Source of the DNA: an uncultured Lachnospiraceae bacterium
Lineage (GTDB): Bacteria; Bacillota; Clostridia; Lachnospirales; Lachnospiraceae
DNA: 64,000 bases
Direction: 5' to 3'
NCBI GenBank assembly: GCA_910579465.1
Contig: CAJTUB010000004.1
Location: 62,436 to 126,435 of the forward strand
Made by a program: the position numbers and the translations under genes. The notes under the pieces are model-generated. The model was not told the DNA's origin and made no database searches. It saw only the letters and a list, made by a program, of their open reading frames with translations. The first letter of the stretch is position 1. Each line of letters starts with the position of its first letter. Shown piece after piece: positions 26,216-35,283 of the stretch.

Positions 26216-27499
26216 ATGATAAAGAGATATGTGCAAAAGGTCAAGAAGTTAGTAAATAATATAATGAATAACGCCTATGTGTTTTCTGTTATTTCAAAGG
26301 TGATATCAGTTGGATTGGTATTGTTGTATTCAATTGTATATAGCAGATATATGAAAGCAGAACTTCGAGGTGTAGGAGATGTTATTCATAGCTATGCCGA
26401 CATGATTATGCTTATTTTATGTTTTGGTATTTATCAGGCATATCCTTATTTTAAGAAAAAAACGGGGAAGGATATATATAAAGAGTTTATTAATCTGGTG
26501 GCAGGACTATTTATATTATATGCTGTACTGGCAGGAATTGTGCTTGTTATTATTAGACCTAATGTAGAAATTTCAATAGTAATTATTTTAGTTCCACTGA
26601 TGTTTGCGATCAGACAATTCAATTATGTGGTTCTGGTAGAAAAACCAAAAATTCGGAACGCGGCGCAGGTATGTCTTGATTTTTTTGATATTGTACTTGT
26701 TCTGGCATTTGTGTTAGTGACAAAAGCGAATTATAAGGTATGTATATGCTATTTAATAGTTCGACAATTAATGTATTTTGTTGTGGCAGTAATAAATTTG
26801 AAAATTAAGCTAAGGGATATCAGACCATCTGTGAGAAAAGCATGGCCATATATTAAGTTTGGTATGATACCTATGATAACAATTATTATGATGGAAATAA
26901 ACTATAAAATGGATGTGTTAATGTTAGAAGGCTTTGGGATTTCAAAAGCGGAGATAGGTGTTTATTCATTGGGTATAACATTGGCGCAGAAGATATGGTT
27001 AATTCCGGATGCGTTAAAGGATATTCTTCTTTCAAAACTGGCATTTGGAAAAAGTACAGACGAAGTTGCTAAAATTACCAGAATCAGCCTGATTATTATT
27101 TTAACATTTACTTTTGGGGTTGCTGTAGTCGGGCGGCCTGCAATACAGTTATTGTACGGAGAAGAGTATGCAGAGGCATATAAGGTTTTGCTGATACTGT
27201 TAGTGGGTGTTGTGGGAATGGTATTTTATAAAATGATATACTCGTATAATGTGGTGAATGGCTTACGGATGGTGAATCTTTTTTTGTTAGGAATCGCTGC
27301 ACTTACAAATGTTTGTATTAATGCATTTGTAATACCGGAATATGGGATTAGTGGCGCAGCCTTTGCTTCGACAGTTTCGTATTTTGTATGCGGAATTAGT
27401 TTTCTTATTTACTTTTGTAAAAAGAATAATGTCAGATATTCAAGGATGCTATTTATTTGTAAAGAAGACATAGTTTCTTTGAGACAACTGATTAAGTAA
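26216..27499 (+). CDS. Repeat-unit flippase (Wzx), MATE/MOP superfamily
   Basis: A 427-residue membrane protein with about 12-14 hydrophobic segments. RPAIQLLYGEEYAEAYKVL near residue 305 and the last third pattern (VNGLRMVNLFLLG, YGISGAAFASTVSY) are typical of Wzx polysaccharide flippases. It moves undecaprenyl-linked repeat units to the outer face. The start is ATG 26216; a TTG at 26210, in the same frame, is better spaced from the AGGTGGA site (26198-26204) and remains possible. Confidence 0.85.
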   Translation: MIKRYVQKVKKLVNNIMNNAYVFSVISKVISVGLVLLYSIVYSRYMKAELRGVGDVIHSYADMIMLILCFGIYQAYPYFKKKTGKDIYKEFINLVAGLFILYAVLAGIVLVIIRPNVEISIVIILVPLMFAIRQFNYVVLVEKPKIRNAAQVCLDFFDIVLVLAFVLVTKANYKVCICYLIVRQLMYFVVAVINLKIKLRDIRPSVRKAWPYIKFGMIPMITIIMMEINYKMDVLMLEGFGISKAEIGVYSLGITLAQKIWLIPDALKDILLSKLAFGKSTDEVAKITRISLIIILTFTFGVAVVGRPAIQLLYGEEYAEAYKVLLILLVGVVGMVFYKMIYSYNVVNGLRMVNLFLLGIAALTNVCINAFVIPEYGISGAAFASTVSYFVCGISFLIYFCKKNNVRYSRMLFICKEDIVSLRQLIK

Positions 27500-27517
27500 T
27501 TTTGGAGGATATATTTT

Positions 27518-28234
27518 ATGATGTTTAATACAATTATTCGAAAGGTTCCGTATGCAAGAAAAGGCTTGCTAATCGCATTTTTGGGGCAGGATGGAGCGGG
27601 AAAAAGTACAGTGACGGATGACATATTAGAATGGTTAACATGGAAGATTGAGGCTAAGAAATTTTATCTTGGAAGTGGGGATCATTATTTTTCCTGGCGA
27701 AAAAGACTTCGTTCCAAAATAACTTCTAAATCGGCTATATGGAGGTTATTGGATGCGGCACTTACTCTTGGGGATACAAAAGCTCTTGCACGTCATACCA
27801 GAAAAACTATTTATAAGGCAAAACGGTATGCGGATGTAGGTGGGATTGCAATCTTTGACCGATACCCGCAAATAGAATATTATGGAATAAATGATGGTCC
27901 GAAAATTCGGGAGAATTATCTTCCAAAAGTGAAAAACAAGTTGCTTTATGCATATATACACTATTGCGCTGTTTGGGAAGAATACTATTTGAAAAGGGCA
28001 GTGAAGACTTCTCCTGATGTAGTGTTCAAATTAATTCTTCCACCTGAAGTGTCAATACAAAGAAAACCGGAGGAAGATATTGAGAATGTTACCAAAAAGC
28101 ATACTATAATAAAAAACCTGGACTTTCCTGAGGCAGACGTCTTTACCATTGATGCAACAGAGGAGTATTCTGAAGAGTTATCAAAAATAAAAGAGATAAT
28201 CTGGAATAAAATACAAGATAAGAACGGAGAATGA
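27518..28234 (+). CDS. Thymidylate-kinase-like P-loop protein
   Basis: A 238-residue protein of the dTMP kinase-like group. The Walker A loop is IAFLGQDGAGKSTVTDDI, and FDRYPQIEYYG resembles the DRY-type (Asp-Arg) motif of thymidylate kinases, followed by a coil with LPPEVSIQRKPEED like their lid. True Tmk has about 205-215 residues. The stop overlaps the next gene by four bases (ATGA), and that gene encodes a nucleotidyltransferase fold. The pair is seen in polysaccharide loci but the role is unknown to me; it may phosphorylate a non-nucleotide substrate. Confidence 0.75.
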   Translation: MMFNTIIRKVPYARKGLLIAFLGQDGAGKSTVTDDILEWLTWKIEAKKFYLGSGDHYFSWRKRLRSKITSKSAIWRLLDAALTLGDTKALARHTRKTIYKAKRYADVGGIAIFDRYPQIEYYGINDGPKIRENYLPKVKNKLLYAYIHYCAVWEEYYLKRAVKTSPDVVFKLILPPEVSIQRKPEEDIENVTKKHTIIKNLDFPEADVFTIDATEEYSEELSKIKEIIWNKIQDKNGE

Positions 28235-28941
28235 AAATGTTAAAGATAGCGGCTTCTTTGATTATGTCATTAAATGAGAAGAATATCAGATGGATGATAT
28301 GGAAGGGGTGTTATCATTATAGGGATGGCTTAGAAGGAACAGGGGACATTGACCTGCTGATACATCCGGATGACAGGGCAGGTGCTGTCAGAGAATTAAA
28401 ACAGAATGGGTTTCTGCATTATAAAACACAGGGATTTATGGAACGTATGAATGTTGAGGACTGGATTGGCCTGGATGCAGAAACAAAGAAACTTATACAT
28501 GTGCATTTACATTATTCTATGGTGTTCGGGAGACCATATGTATGGGAATATTCATTTAAGGCATATGAACAGTGCTTCGCCTCAGTTTTGACAATGGATG
28601 ACGGGGTAAAATTGCAGAATCCTTGTTGGGAATATATATTATTTTTGTGTAGAATGAGAAAGGAAAAGATTTCAAAGGAAAAGGTAAAAAATAATTTAGT
28701 CTACTTCCGGGAAAAGGTTTCGTCAGATAATCTGAGAGAGGTTTTTGGAGAGGCTGTCGCTGATAAAAATGCAGAACGGTTGTTTTTACTTTTGCATTCG
28801 GAACAATTTGAAACAGATAGGTTACTTATTGATGATATCATAAATGATTTTATGCGGCTTGATATCAGTAATTCAAGGGTGCGCAGTATAGGGAGAGATG
28901 TGCAGGCAAAAATTTTCAGGAGATTGGCAATGTTACGCTAG
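28231..28941 (+). CDS. Nucleotidyltransferase-fold protein (NTP_transf_5-like)
   Basis: A 236-residue protein with a nucleotidyltransferase core: WMIWKGCYHYRDGLEGTGDIDLLIHPDD, in which the GDIDLLI pair of aspartates is the metal-binding motif, followed by HVHLHYSMVFG. It belongs to the uncharacterised NTP_transf_5 type by my reading. The gene overlaps the preceding kinase-like gene by four bases, so the two products likely work together. ATG 28237 is an alternative start. A role in adding a nucleotidyl or phosphate-linked group to the glycan is a guess only. Confidence 0.7.
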   Translation: MKMLKIAASLIMSLNEKNIRWMIWKGCYHYRDGLEGTGDIDLLIHPDDRAGAVRELKQNGFLHYKTQGFMERMNVEDWIGLDAETKKLIHVHLHYSMVFGRPYVWEYSFKAYEQCFASVLTMDDGVKLQNPCWEYILFLCRMRKEKISKEKVKNNLVYFREKVSSDNLREVFGEAVADKNAERLFLLLHSEQFETDRLLIDDIINDFMRLDISNSRVRSIGRDVQAKIFRRLAMLR

Positions 28942-28991
28942 GCGTTATATGCGGAGATAAAGTAAAAGGTTAAAATGTAAAGGAATGAATT

Positions 28992-30125
28992 ATGATGAAA
29001 ACGGTGATGTTAGTATTTGGGACAAGGCCAGAAGCAATTAAAATGTGTCCTCTTGTAAATGAGCTGAAGTCGAGGGAAAATTTGAAGACAATCGTGTGTG
29101 TGACAGGACAGCATAGACAAATGCTTGATCAGGTATTAGATGCTTTTCGGGTTGTGCCGGATTATGATCTTTCTATTATGAAAGATAAGCAGACCTTGTT
29201 TGATATTACAACAAACATTTTGAATGGTATTAAAGAGGTTTTAGAAAAGTCAAAGCCAGATGTGGTTCTTGTACATGGAGATACATCAACTGCATTTGTA
29301 ACGGCCCTTGCATGTTTTTATATGCAAATTCCTGTTGGACACGTAGAGGCAGGGCTTCGCACATATAATATTTACAGTCCTTATCCGGAAGAATTTAATC
29401 GTCAGGCAGTATCGATTATTTCTAAGTACAATTTTGCTCCGACTGAGCTTTCTAAGAAAAATCTTATAAAGGAAGGAAAAGACGAACATTATATCTATGT
29501 TACGGGGAATACTGCAATTGATGCATTAAAAACAACAGTGAGAGAGGATTATGTGCATCCTGAACTGGAATGGGCAAAGGGAAGCCGTCTGATTATGATT
29601 ACAGCTCATCGAAGAGAAAATCTTGGGGAACCAATGCATAATATGTTTCGGGCAATCTGCAGAGTTATGAAAGAACATCCCGATGTTAAGGCGATATACC
29701 CGATACATATGAATCCGGTGGTCCGCCAGGCAGCCCGGGAAGAGCTTGGCGAATGTGACAGGATTCATATTATAGAACCGCTTGAGGTACTTGATTTTCA
29801 TAATTTTCTTGCCCGGAGTTATATGATATTAACAGATTCTGGTGGGATTCAGGAGGAGGCGCCATCTCTTGGAAAGCCGGTACTTGTAATGCGGGATACT
29901 ACAGAGCGGCCGGAAGGAGTTGAGGCCGGAACCCTGAAACTTGTTGGAACAAGCGAAGAGATGATTTATGAGAATTTTAAATGCCTACTTGAGAACAGAG
30001 AAACATATGAGACAATGTCAAGAGCAAGTAATCCTTATGGGGATGGTTTCGCAGCCAGGCGTATTGCAGATATTATAGAAAATGTAAAGGAGTATGATGG
30101 CAGTGAATTCTGTATTGAAAGATAA
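28992..30125 (+). CDS. wecB: UDP-N-acetylglucosamine 2-epimerase (non-hydrolysing)
   Basis: A 377-residue enzyme that converts UDP-GlcNAc to UDP-ManNAc. Diagnostic parts are VFGTRPEAIKM, DTSTAFVTALACFY, HVEAGLRTYN, TAHRRENLG, DSGGIQEEAPSLGKPVLVMR and TERPEGVEAGTLKLVG. It is of the standard WecB/MnaA type. If the FnlA/FnlB pair makes L-FucNAc, a C2-epimerase of FnlC type would be needed; this gene looks like the general one. ATG 28992 and 28995 are both possible starts. Confidence 0.95.
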   Translation: MMKTVMLVFGTRPEAIKMCPLVNELKSRENLKTIVCVTGQHRQMLDQVLDAFRVVPDYDLSIMKDKQTLFDITTNILNGIKEVLEKSKPDVVLVHGDTSTAFVTALACFYMQIPVGHVEAGLRTYNIYSPYPEEFNRQAVSIISKYNFAPTELSKKNLIKEGKDEHYIYVTGNTAIDALKTTVREDYVHPELEWAKGSRLIMITAHRRENLGEPMHNMFRAICRVMKEHPDVKAIYPIHMNPVVRQAAREELGECDRIHIIEPLEVLDFHNFLARSYMILTDSGGIQEEAPSLGKPVLVMRDTTERPEGVEAGTLKLVGTSEEMIYENFKCLLENRETYETMSRASNPYGDGFAARRIADIIENVKEYDGSEFCIER

Positions 30126-31218
30126 AACTATTTTTGTGACCGGAGCAGCAGGATTTATCGGTTCCAATTTGATTATGTGTTTATTAAAACGCAAAGAAGG
30201 AATTCGTGTGATTGGAATTGACAATATGAATGATTATTATGATGTTTCCTTAAAGGAATATCGTTTAAAGGAGATTCAGAAACTGGCAGAAGAGCTTTCC
30301 GAAGAATTCATATTTGTCAGGGGAAGCATTGCAGATAAGGCAGCGGTTACAGGGATATTTGAGACATATCGCCCTGATATTGTAGTGAATCTTGCAGCAC
30401 AGGCAGGAGTGCGCTATAGCATTAAAAATCCGGACGTTTATATGGAGTCTAATGTAATTGGTTTTTATAATATACTGGAAGCGTGCCGGCATAGCTACGA
30501 TGACGGTAAGAAAGGCGTAGAGCATTTGGTTTATGCCAGCTCCTCCAGTGTGTATGGAAGCAATCAAAAGATTCCGTATTCTACAGAGGATAAAGTGGAT
30601 AACCCGATATCCTTATATGCAGCAACAAAGAAGTCAAATGAACTGATGGCACATGCATATGCAAAACTTTACAATATTCCGTGTACAGGACTGCGCTTCT
30701 TTACTGTATACGGACCTGCTGGGCGTCCGGATATGGCATATTTCGGATTTACGGACAAGCTTGTCGGAGGCAGGAAAATCCAGATTTTTAACTATGGAAA
30801 CTGTAAGCGGGATTTTACTTATATAGATGACATCGTAGAAGGTGTGGTTCATGTGATGCAGAAGGCTCCAGACAGGAGAACCGGTGATGATGGGCTTCCT
30901 TTCCCTCCTTATACGATATATAATATTGGCAATAACCAGCCGGAAAATCTTTTGGATTTTGTTCAGATTCTTTCGGAGGAACTTATCCGTTCCGGGGTGT
31001 TGCCTGCAGATTATGATTTTGAAGCCCATAAGGAGCTTGTACCGATGCAGCCAGGAGATGTTCCAGTAACATATGCTGATACTTCTGCGTTAGAGCGTGA
31101 CTTTGGATTTAAGCCGTCAACTCCTTTACGTGAGGGGTTACGGAAGTTTGCGGAGTGGTACAGGCAATTTTATCCTGACAGGGTTGCAGGTGAGGATTTA
31201 AAGAATACAGAGGCTTAG
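30097..31218 (+). CDS. UDP-glucuronate 4-epimerase-like NAD-dependent epimerase
   Basis: A 373-residue extended SDR epimerase. NAD-binding IFVTGAAGFIGSNLIMCLL, catalytic SSSSVYGSNQKIPYS, then SLYAATKKSNELMAH with the YxxxK pair, and TVYGPAGRPDMAYF, a sequence typical of UDP-glucuronate 4-epimerases. It would turn UDP-GlcA into UDP-GalA, supplied by the next gene (UDP-glucose dehydrogenase). ATG 30097 overlaps the wecB end by 29 bases; GTG 30103 is also possible from spacing to AGGAG. Confidence 0.88.
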   Translation: MAVNSVLKDKTIFVTGAAGFIGSNLIMCLLKRKEGIRVIGIDNMNDYYDVSLKEYRLKEIQKLAEELSEEFIFVRGSIADKAAVTGIFETYRPDIVVNLAAQAGVRYSIKNPDVYMESNVIGFYNILEACRHSYDDGKKGVEHLVYASSSSVYGSNQKIPYSTEDKVDNPISLYAATKKSNELMAHAYAKLYNIPCTGLRFFTVYGPAGRPDMAYFGFTDKLVGGRKIQIFNYGNCKRDFTYIDDIVEGVVHVMQKAPDRRTGDDGLPFPPYTIYNIGNNQPENLLDFVQILSEELIRSGVLPADYDFEAHKELVPMQPGDVPVTYADTSALERDFGFKPSTPLREGLRKFAEWYRQFYPDRVAGEDLKNTEA

Positions 31219-31302
31219 AAGGGATATGTGACAGATCGGAGAGGCAGCCGATGTTAAGGTGTGGTAGAATTAGTTGAAGTGAATGTAAAGGAGCGAAAGA
31301 GA

Positions 31303-32550
31303 ATGTCTGATTATAAAATTGCAGTAGCAGGTACCGGTTATGTTGGTCTTTCTATCGCAACGCTATTAGCGCAGCATAATGAAGTGGTTGCAGTGGATAT
31401 AGTACCGGAAAAAGTAGAGCTGATTAATCATAAAAAGTCTCCGATTCAGGATGATTATATTGAACAATATCTTTCAGAGAAGGAATTGAATTTAACGGCA
31501 ACGCTGGAGGCAAAGGAAGCTTATTCGGATGCAGATTTTGTTGTAATTGCGGCGCCTACAAATTATGACAGCAGGAAAAATTATTTTGATACATCGGCAG
31601 TGGAAGCAGTCGTTCAAATGGTAACAGAGTGCAATCCGAATGCTATTATGGTTATTAAATCTACGATTCCGGTAGGCTTTACTTCTGCTATCCGGGAGAA
31701 GACCGGAAATAAAAGGATTTTGTTTAGTCCGGAATTTTTAAGAGAGTCAAAGGCTCTTTATGACAACCTTTATCCAAGTCGTATTATTGTAGGTACAGAT
31801 ATGAAGGATTTGTACCTGCTTGAAGCAGCACATATCTTTGCGGAACTTTTGAAGGAAGGTGCAATAAAAGAAGAAATAGATACATTATTTATGGGAGCAA
31901 CAGAAGCAGAGGCAGTGAAATTATTTGCAAATACATACCTGGCGTTGCGGGTAGCGTACTTTAATGAGCTTGATACTTATGCAGAAATAAAGGGGTTGGA
32001 TACGCAACAGATAATTAAGGGCGTATGTCTTGACCCACGTATTGGTAACCATTATAATAATCCTTCCTTTGGCTATGGTGGATATTGTCTGCCTAAGGAT
32101 ACAAAGCAGCTGTTGGCGAATTATTCTGACGTACCTCAGAATATGATGTCTGCAATTGTAGAGTCCAATCGTACCCGCAAGGATTTTATTGCGGATCGTG
32201 TGTTGGAGAAGGCAGGATATTATGACTATACTGAAAATACGGCATGGGATGTAGCACAGGAAAAACCAGTGATTGTAGGGGTATATCGCCTGACAATGAA
32301 ATCTAACTCAGACAATTTTCGACAGAGTTCTATTCAAGGGGTTATGAAACGTATTAAAGCAAAAGGAGCCACTGTGATTATTTATGAGCCAGCACTGGAA
32401 AATGATACAACATTTTTCGGAAGTCAGGTTGTAAATGATTTGGAAAAGTTTAAGGAGCAAAGCGATGCCATCATTGCAAATCGTTATGATTCCTGCTTGG
32501 ACGATGTGGTGGAGAAGGTGTATACGAGAGACCTGTTTCGAAGAGATTAA
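31303..32550 (+). CDS. ugd: UDP-glucose/UDP-sugar 6-dehydrogenase
   Basis: A 415-residue nucleotide-sugar dehydrogenase. KIAVAGTGYVGLSIATLL binds NAD, VIAAPTNYD and STIPVGFT are family motifs, SPEFLRESKAL precedes the catalytic part, and FGYGGYCLPKDTKQL holds the catalytic cysteine. The pattern fits Ugd (UDP-Glc to UDP-GlcA). Followed by the epimerase product pair it gives UDP-GlcA/GalA for the glycan. ATG 31303 has AAAGGAG nine bases upstream. Confidence 0.92.
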   Translation: MSDYKIAVAGTGYVGLSIATLLAQHNEVVAVDIVPEKVELINHKKSPIQDDYIEQYLSEKELNLTATLEAKEAYSDADFVVIAAPTNYDSRKNYFDTSAVEAVVQMVTECNPNAIMVIKSTIPVGFTSAIREKTGNKRILFSPEFLRESKALYDNLYPSRIIVGTDMKDLYLLEAAHIFAELLKEGAIKEEIDTLFMGATEAEAVKLFANTYLALRVAYFNELDTYAEIKGLDTQQIIKGVCLDPRIGNHYNNPSFGYGGYCLPKDTKQLLANYSDVPQNMMSAIVESNRTRKDFIADRVLEKAGYYDYTENTAWDVAQEKPVIVGVYRLTMKSNSDNFRQSSIQGVMKRIKAKGATVIIYEPALENDTTFFGSQVVNDLEKFKEQSDAIIANRYDSCLDDVVEKVYTRDLFRRD

Positions 32551-32585
32551 ACCATTGGACAGCAGAAGGGAGAAGGTTTTTAAAT

Positions 32586-33764
32586 ATGGAAGAACAGGAT
32601 AGAACGCTTATTCAGGAACAAACAATAGACAGGTTACGTTTTCCATTAGTCATTTTTGTAATTATGTATCATCTTTTAGACAGGATAGTCCCGGACCTGG
32701 CAGGTTTTAATCTTTTTGATGTAAGTTTGGAAAACTTTACCGGTGATGATTTCTATTATATTTTTCGTGTTTTTTTTGATACAGTCAGAGGAATATGTAA
32801 CCCTTGTTTTTTCTTGCTATCGGGGTATTTGTTTTTTTTGAATGTCAAGGTATGGAATAAAGATACATATATAGCAAAGTTAAAGAAACGAGTATCTACG
32901 TTATTGATACCATACTTGTTATGGAATGTAATAGCAACATTCACAATGCCGATATCATTAATCGCAGGGCGTATATTCAAACAGGATGGCGATTGGGACA
33001 GAATAGCTGAATATTTTTTAGAAATACGTGATAAGGGTGTTTGGAATATATTTTGGAATTTTAACACCTGGGCTGAAACAAATAAAAATATACTGGGTAC
33101 CCCTGCTCCGTCATTTGGTCCTATGAGTGTTCCGATGTGGTTTTTACAAACGCTTATTTGTCTGTCAATTATTACTCCTCTGATATATTTACTAGTACGT
33201 TATTTAAAAATAGTGGGTGTGATATTAATAGGAATATTAGCTTATACCGGTATATGGTTTTCAGTTCCAGGGTTTGGGATAGCCCCGATATTTTATTTTA
33301 CACTTGGAGCATATTTTGGGATAAATAAAAAGAATATGGTATTCGAACTACGACGCTTACAGTTTGTAATAGTTCCATTTACCATAGTTTCCTTTATTGC
33401 AAAGGTGTATTTTGATTACTCCGGTACGGTTGATTTTAACTATGCAAAAAATTTATTCATATTGGGTGGAACTTTAAGCATGGTTGTTTTATGTTCCTAT
33501 ATTGTTGAAACCAAACATGGAAAGCCCAATAAGGCCCTTTCAAATGCAGTTTTCTTCATCTATGCCTCGCATTCGCCCTTGCTTGTAGTGAGCGGTGTAT
33601 GTGTGATATATGAGTATATTACGTTTCATTCTAAGGCATGGTATGTTCTTACAATTGGCTATATAGTTGTCCCGGTTGTTACTGCATATTTGTGTTATGC
33701 AGGATATCTGATATTGAAAAGGATTATGCCACCTGTTGCAAAGCTTCTTGCCGGATATCGGTAG
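32586..33764 (+). CDS. Acyltransferase 3 family membrane protein
   Basis: A 392-residue multi-span membrane protein of the acyltransferase 3 family (OafA/WecH-like), which adds acetyl or succinyl groups to surface sugars. The start RLRFPLVIFVIMYHLLDR carries the conserved Arg and His of the family, PCFFLLSGYLFF is the second motif, and about ten hydrophobic segments follow. It ends the AT-rich polysaccharide set; the next gene is on the other strand. Confidence 0.85.
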   Translation: MEEQDRTLIQEQTIDRLRFPLVIFVIMYHLLDRIVPDLAGFNLFDVSLENFTGDDFYYIFRVFFDTVRGICNPCFFLLSGYLFFLNVKVWNKDTYIAKLKKRVSTLLIPYLLWNVIATFTMPISLIAGRIFKQDGDWDRIAEYFLEIRDKGVWNIFWNFNTWAETNKNILGTPAPSFGPMSVPMWFLQTLICLSIITPLIYLLVRYLKIVGVILIGILAYTGIWFSVPGFGIAPIFYFTLGAYFGINKKNMVFELRRLQFVIVPFTIVSFIAKVYFDYSGTVDFNYAKNLFILGGTLSMVVLCSYIVETKHGKPNKALSNAVFFIYASHSPLLVVSGVCVIYEYITFHSKAWYVLTIGYIVVPVVTAYLCYAGYLILKRIMPPVAKLLAGYR

Positions 33765-33864
33765 TTGGTCGAAAACCTGAATAAGCAATAAAAAAGCAGC
33801 CGGAACTCTTGAAAGCTCCGATTAGAAGGAAACGAAAGGTAATATGCCTATTTGATCTTCTGAC

Positions 33865-35100
33865 TTATGGAAAACACACCGCCCTGTACGTCAGCCGTAT
33901 GCCATATTCCTTTTCTATGGAAAAGCCCTCGTATTTCCTGTTCAGCGCCCGTATTCTCTGCCTTGAAACCTGTATCGGGCTATTTTCTGTTATTTTAACG
34001 GCATTATCAAAAATAATTATTTCCGATAGTGCGGTCTCCGCTTCAGAGGCGGAGGAAAAGAACGCGGTGTGTTCCATAGCATAGTTGAAGGCTTCGCGGG
34101 AGAATTCCGTGGTATTGCAAATCCTGTCGATAATGTCCGCGAAGTCGTTTAAGCCTTCTTGGGGATATATTTTTCTGCCGCCGTCCATAAGCTCAAAGAT
34201 TTCTCTTGATAGCCGTTCGCTGTGTCTGAAATGCAGCTTTTCAAAGGTGAAGTCGTCCTGTAATGGATAGGGCGTTTCCATGTGGATGGCATAGGCGTGC
34301 TGGCTGTGGCACCGCATAAAGGGCTGGTAACCGATTGGCAGGATAACATTTTTCAAACATTCATCCTTCCCTTCCCATTCTAAGCCCATCGTCATCCCGG
34401 CGAGGGATGCCTGCCATTCCGGAATATGGAAGATAACGCCATATTGTGTTTCCGGCGAAAGCTCCGTCTGCTTTCTGGTCAACGGGTACCATTTCTTCCC
34501 GGCGGCGTCCCAGCCGCAGGCGGCAAAAAATAAAGCGACATTAAAATCACTGGTGATATCCAGCCATTCTGTTTTCAGTCCGTAATGCTGCGCTAACGGC
34601 TCAAATAAAACGTCCCCGTAATTGTGCAGCCAGAACTGCACGATTCCCAGCCGGCACAGAAAGATTCCGAATTCCGCTATCCGCATCTGGGAGATAAACC
34701 GATACAATTTCCTTTCTTCTTCCGTATGGAACTGCTCCAGAGAGCGGTACAGGGTCGGCAGGCTCTTTGAAAATATCTGATTTTCACCACGGTAAAAGCT
34801 ATTGGTCCTGCCTTGCCCGATGACGGTTCCGTGGGGATATTGCATTATATACCCTGCTGTTTTCATGTCTCTATATAATACTTCCTTAAAGAATGCCATA
34901 TGAAAATCATCTATCTTATCGTTCCCAGGTCTGCCATCCCCGGCGTAGTACGACTCGCCGCGCCAGGAGCTTTCCGTGACCTGTTTGCATTCCTCTAAGT
35001 CCCTTTTGTTCTGCTGGTAAATCTGCCGTATATCCTCATAGGAAATTTCATACGGTTCATTTGAAAGGGTGCCCCTTCTTCGCTCCGTTATATAGTCCAT
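33865..35100 (-). CDS. FRG-domain protein
   Basis: A 411-residue protein of the FRG-domain family (uncharacterised, named for an FRG-like motif). SFYRGENQIFSKSLPTLYRS is the hallmark, followed by LAQHYGLKTEWLDITSDFNV and ALFFAACGWD, the most conserved block. FRG proteins often occur in variable or defence-linked regions; no function is established to my knowledge. The ends are typical: ATG 35100 with GGAGGA upstream. It converges with the polysaccharide locus and has no partner gene, so it might be a lone accessory gene. Confidence 0.78.
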   Translation of the reverse strand: MDYITERRRGTLSNEPYEISYEDIRQIYQQNKRDLEECKQVTESSWRGESYYAGDGRPGNDKIDDFHMAFFKEVLYRDMKTAGYIMQYPHGTVIGQGRTNSFYRGENQIFSKSLPTLYRSLEQFHTEEERKLYRFISQMRIAEFGIFLCRLGIVQFWLHNYGDVLFEPLAQHYGLKTEWLDITSDFNVALFFAACGWDAAGKKWYPLTRKQTELSPETQYGVIFHIPEWQASLAGMTMGLEWEGKDECLKNVILPIGYQPFMRCHSQHAYAIHMETPYPLQDDFTFEKLHFRHSERLSREIFELMDGGRKIYPQEGLNDFADIIDRICNTTEFSREAFNYAMEHTAFFSSASEAETALSEIIIFDNAVKITENSPIQVSRQRIRALNRKYEGFSIEKEYGIRLTYRAVCFP

Positions 35101-35202
35101 AGCTTCCTCCGCTTTTATAACACGTTTATCATACTATTAATATAGCATCACTTGTTAAAAATTGCAAATAGCCGGAGGCGGACCGGTTCAGTTATACAAA
35201 GA

Positions 35203-35248
35203 CAAAGCAGCGGTGTCTCCTTGCAGGAAAGAGAGCGTCGCTGCTTTG
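35203..35248. terminator. Hairpin between FRG and PH genes
   Basis: CAAAGCAGCG (35203-35212) and CGCTGCTTTG (35239-35248) form a perfect 10-bp stem with further GTCTC/GAGAG pairing inside. It lies after the minus-strand PH-domain gene and before the FRG gene start. The T-rich side in the minus direction is weak. Confidence 0.5.
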
Positions 35249-35283
35249 CTTATAAGAAAAAAGCTGCCTATGTATCCCCTGCC

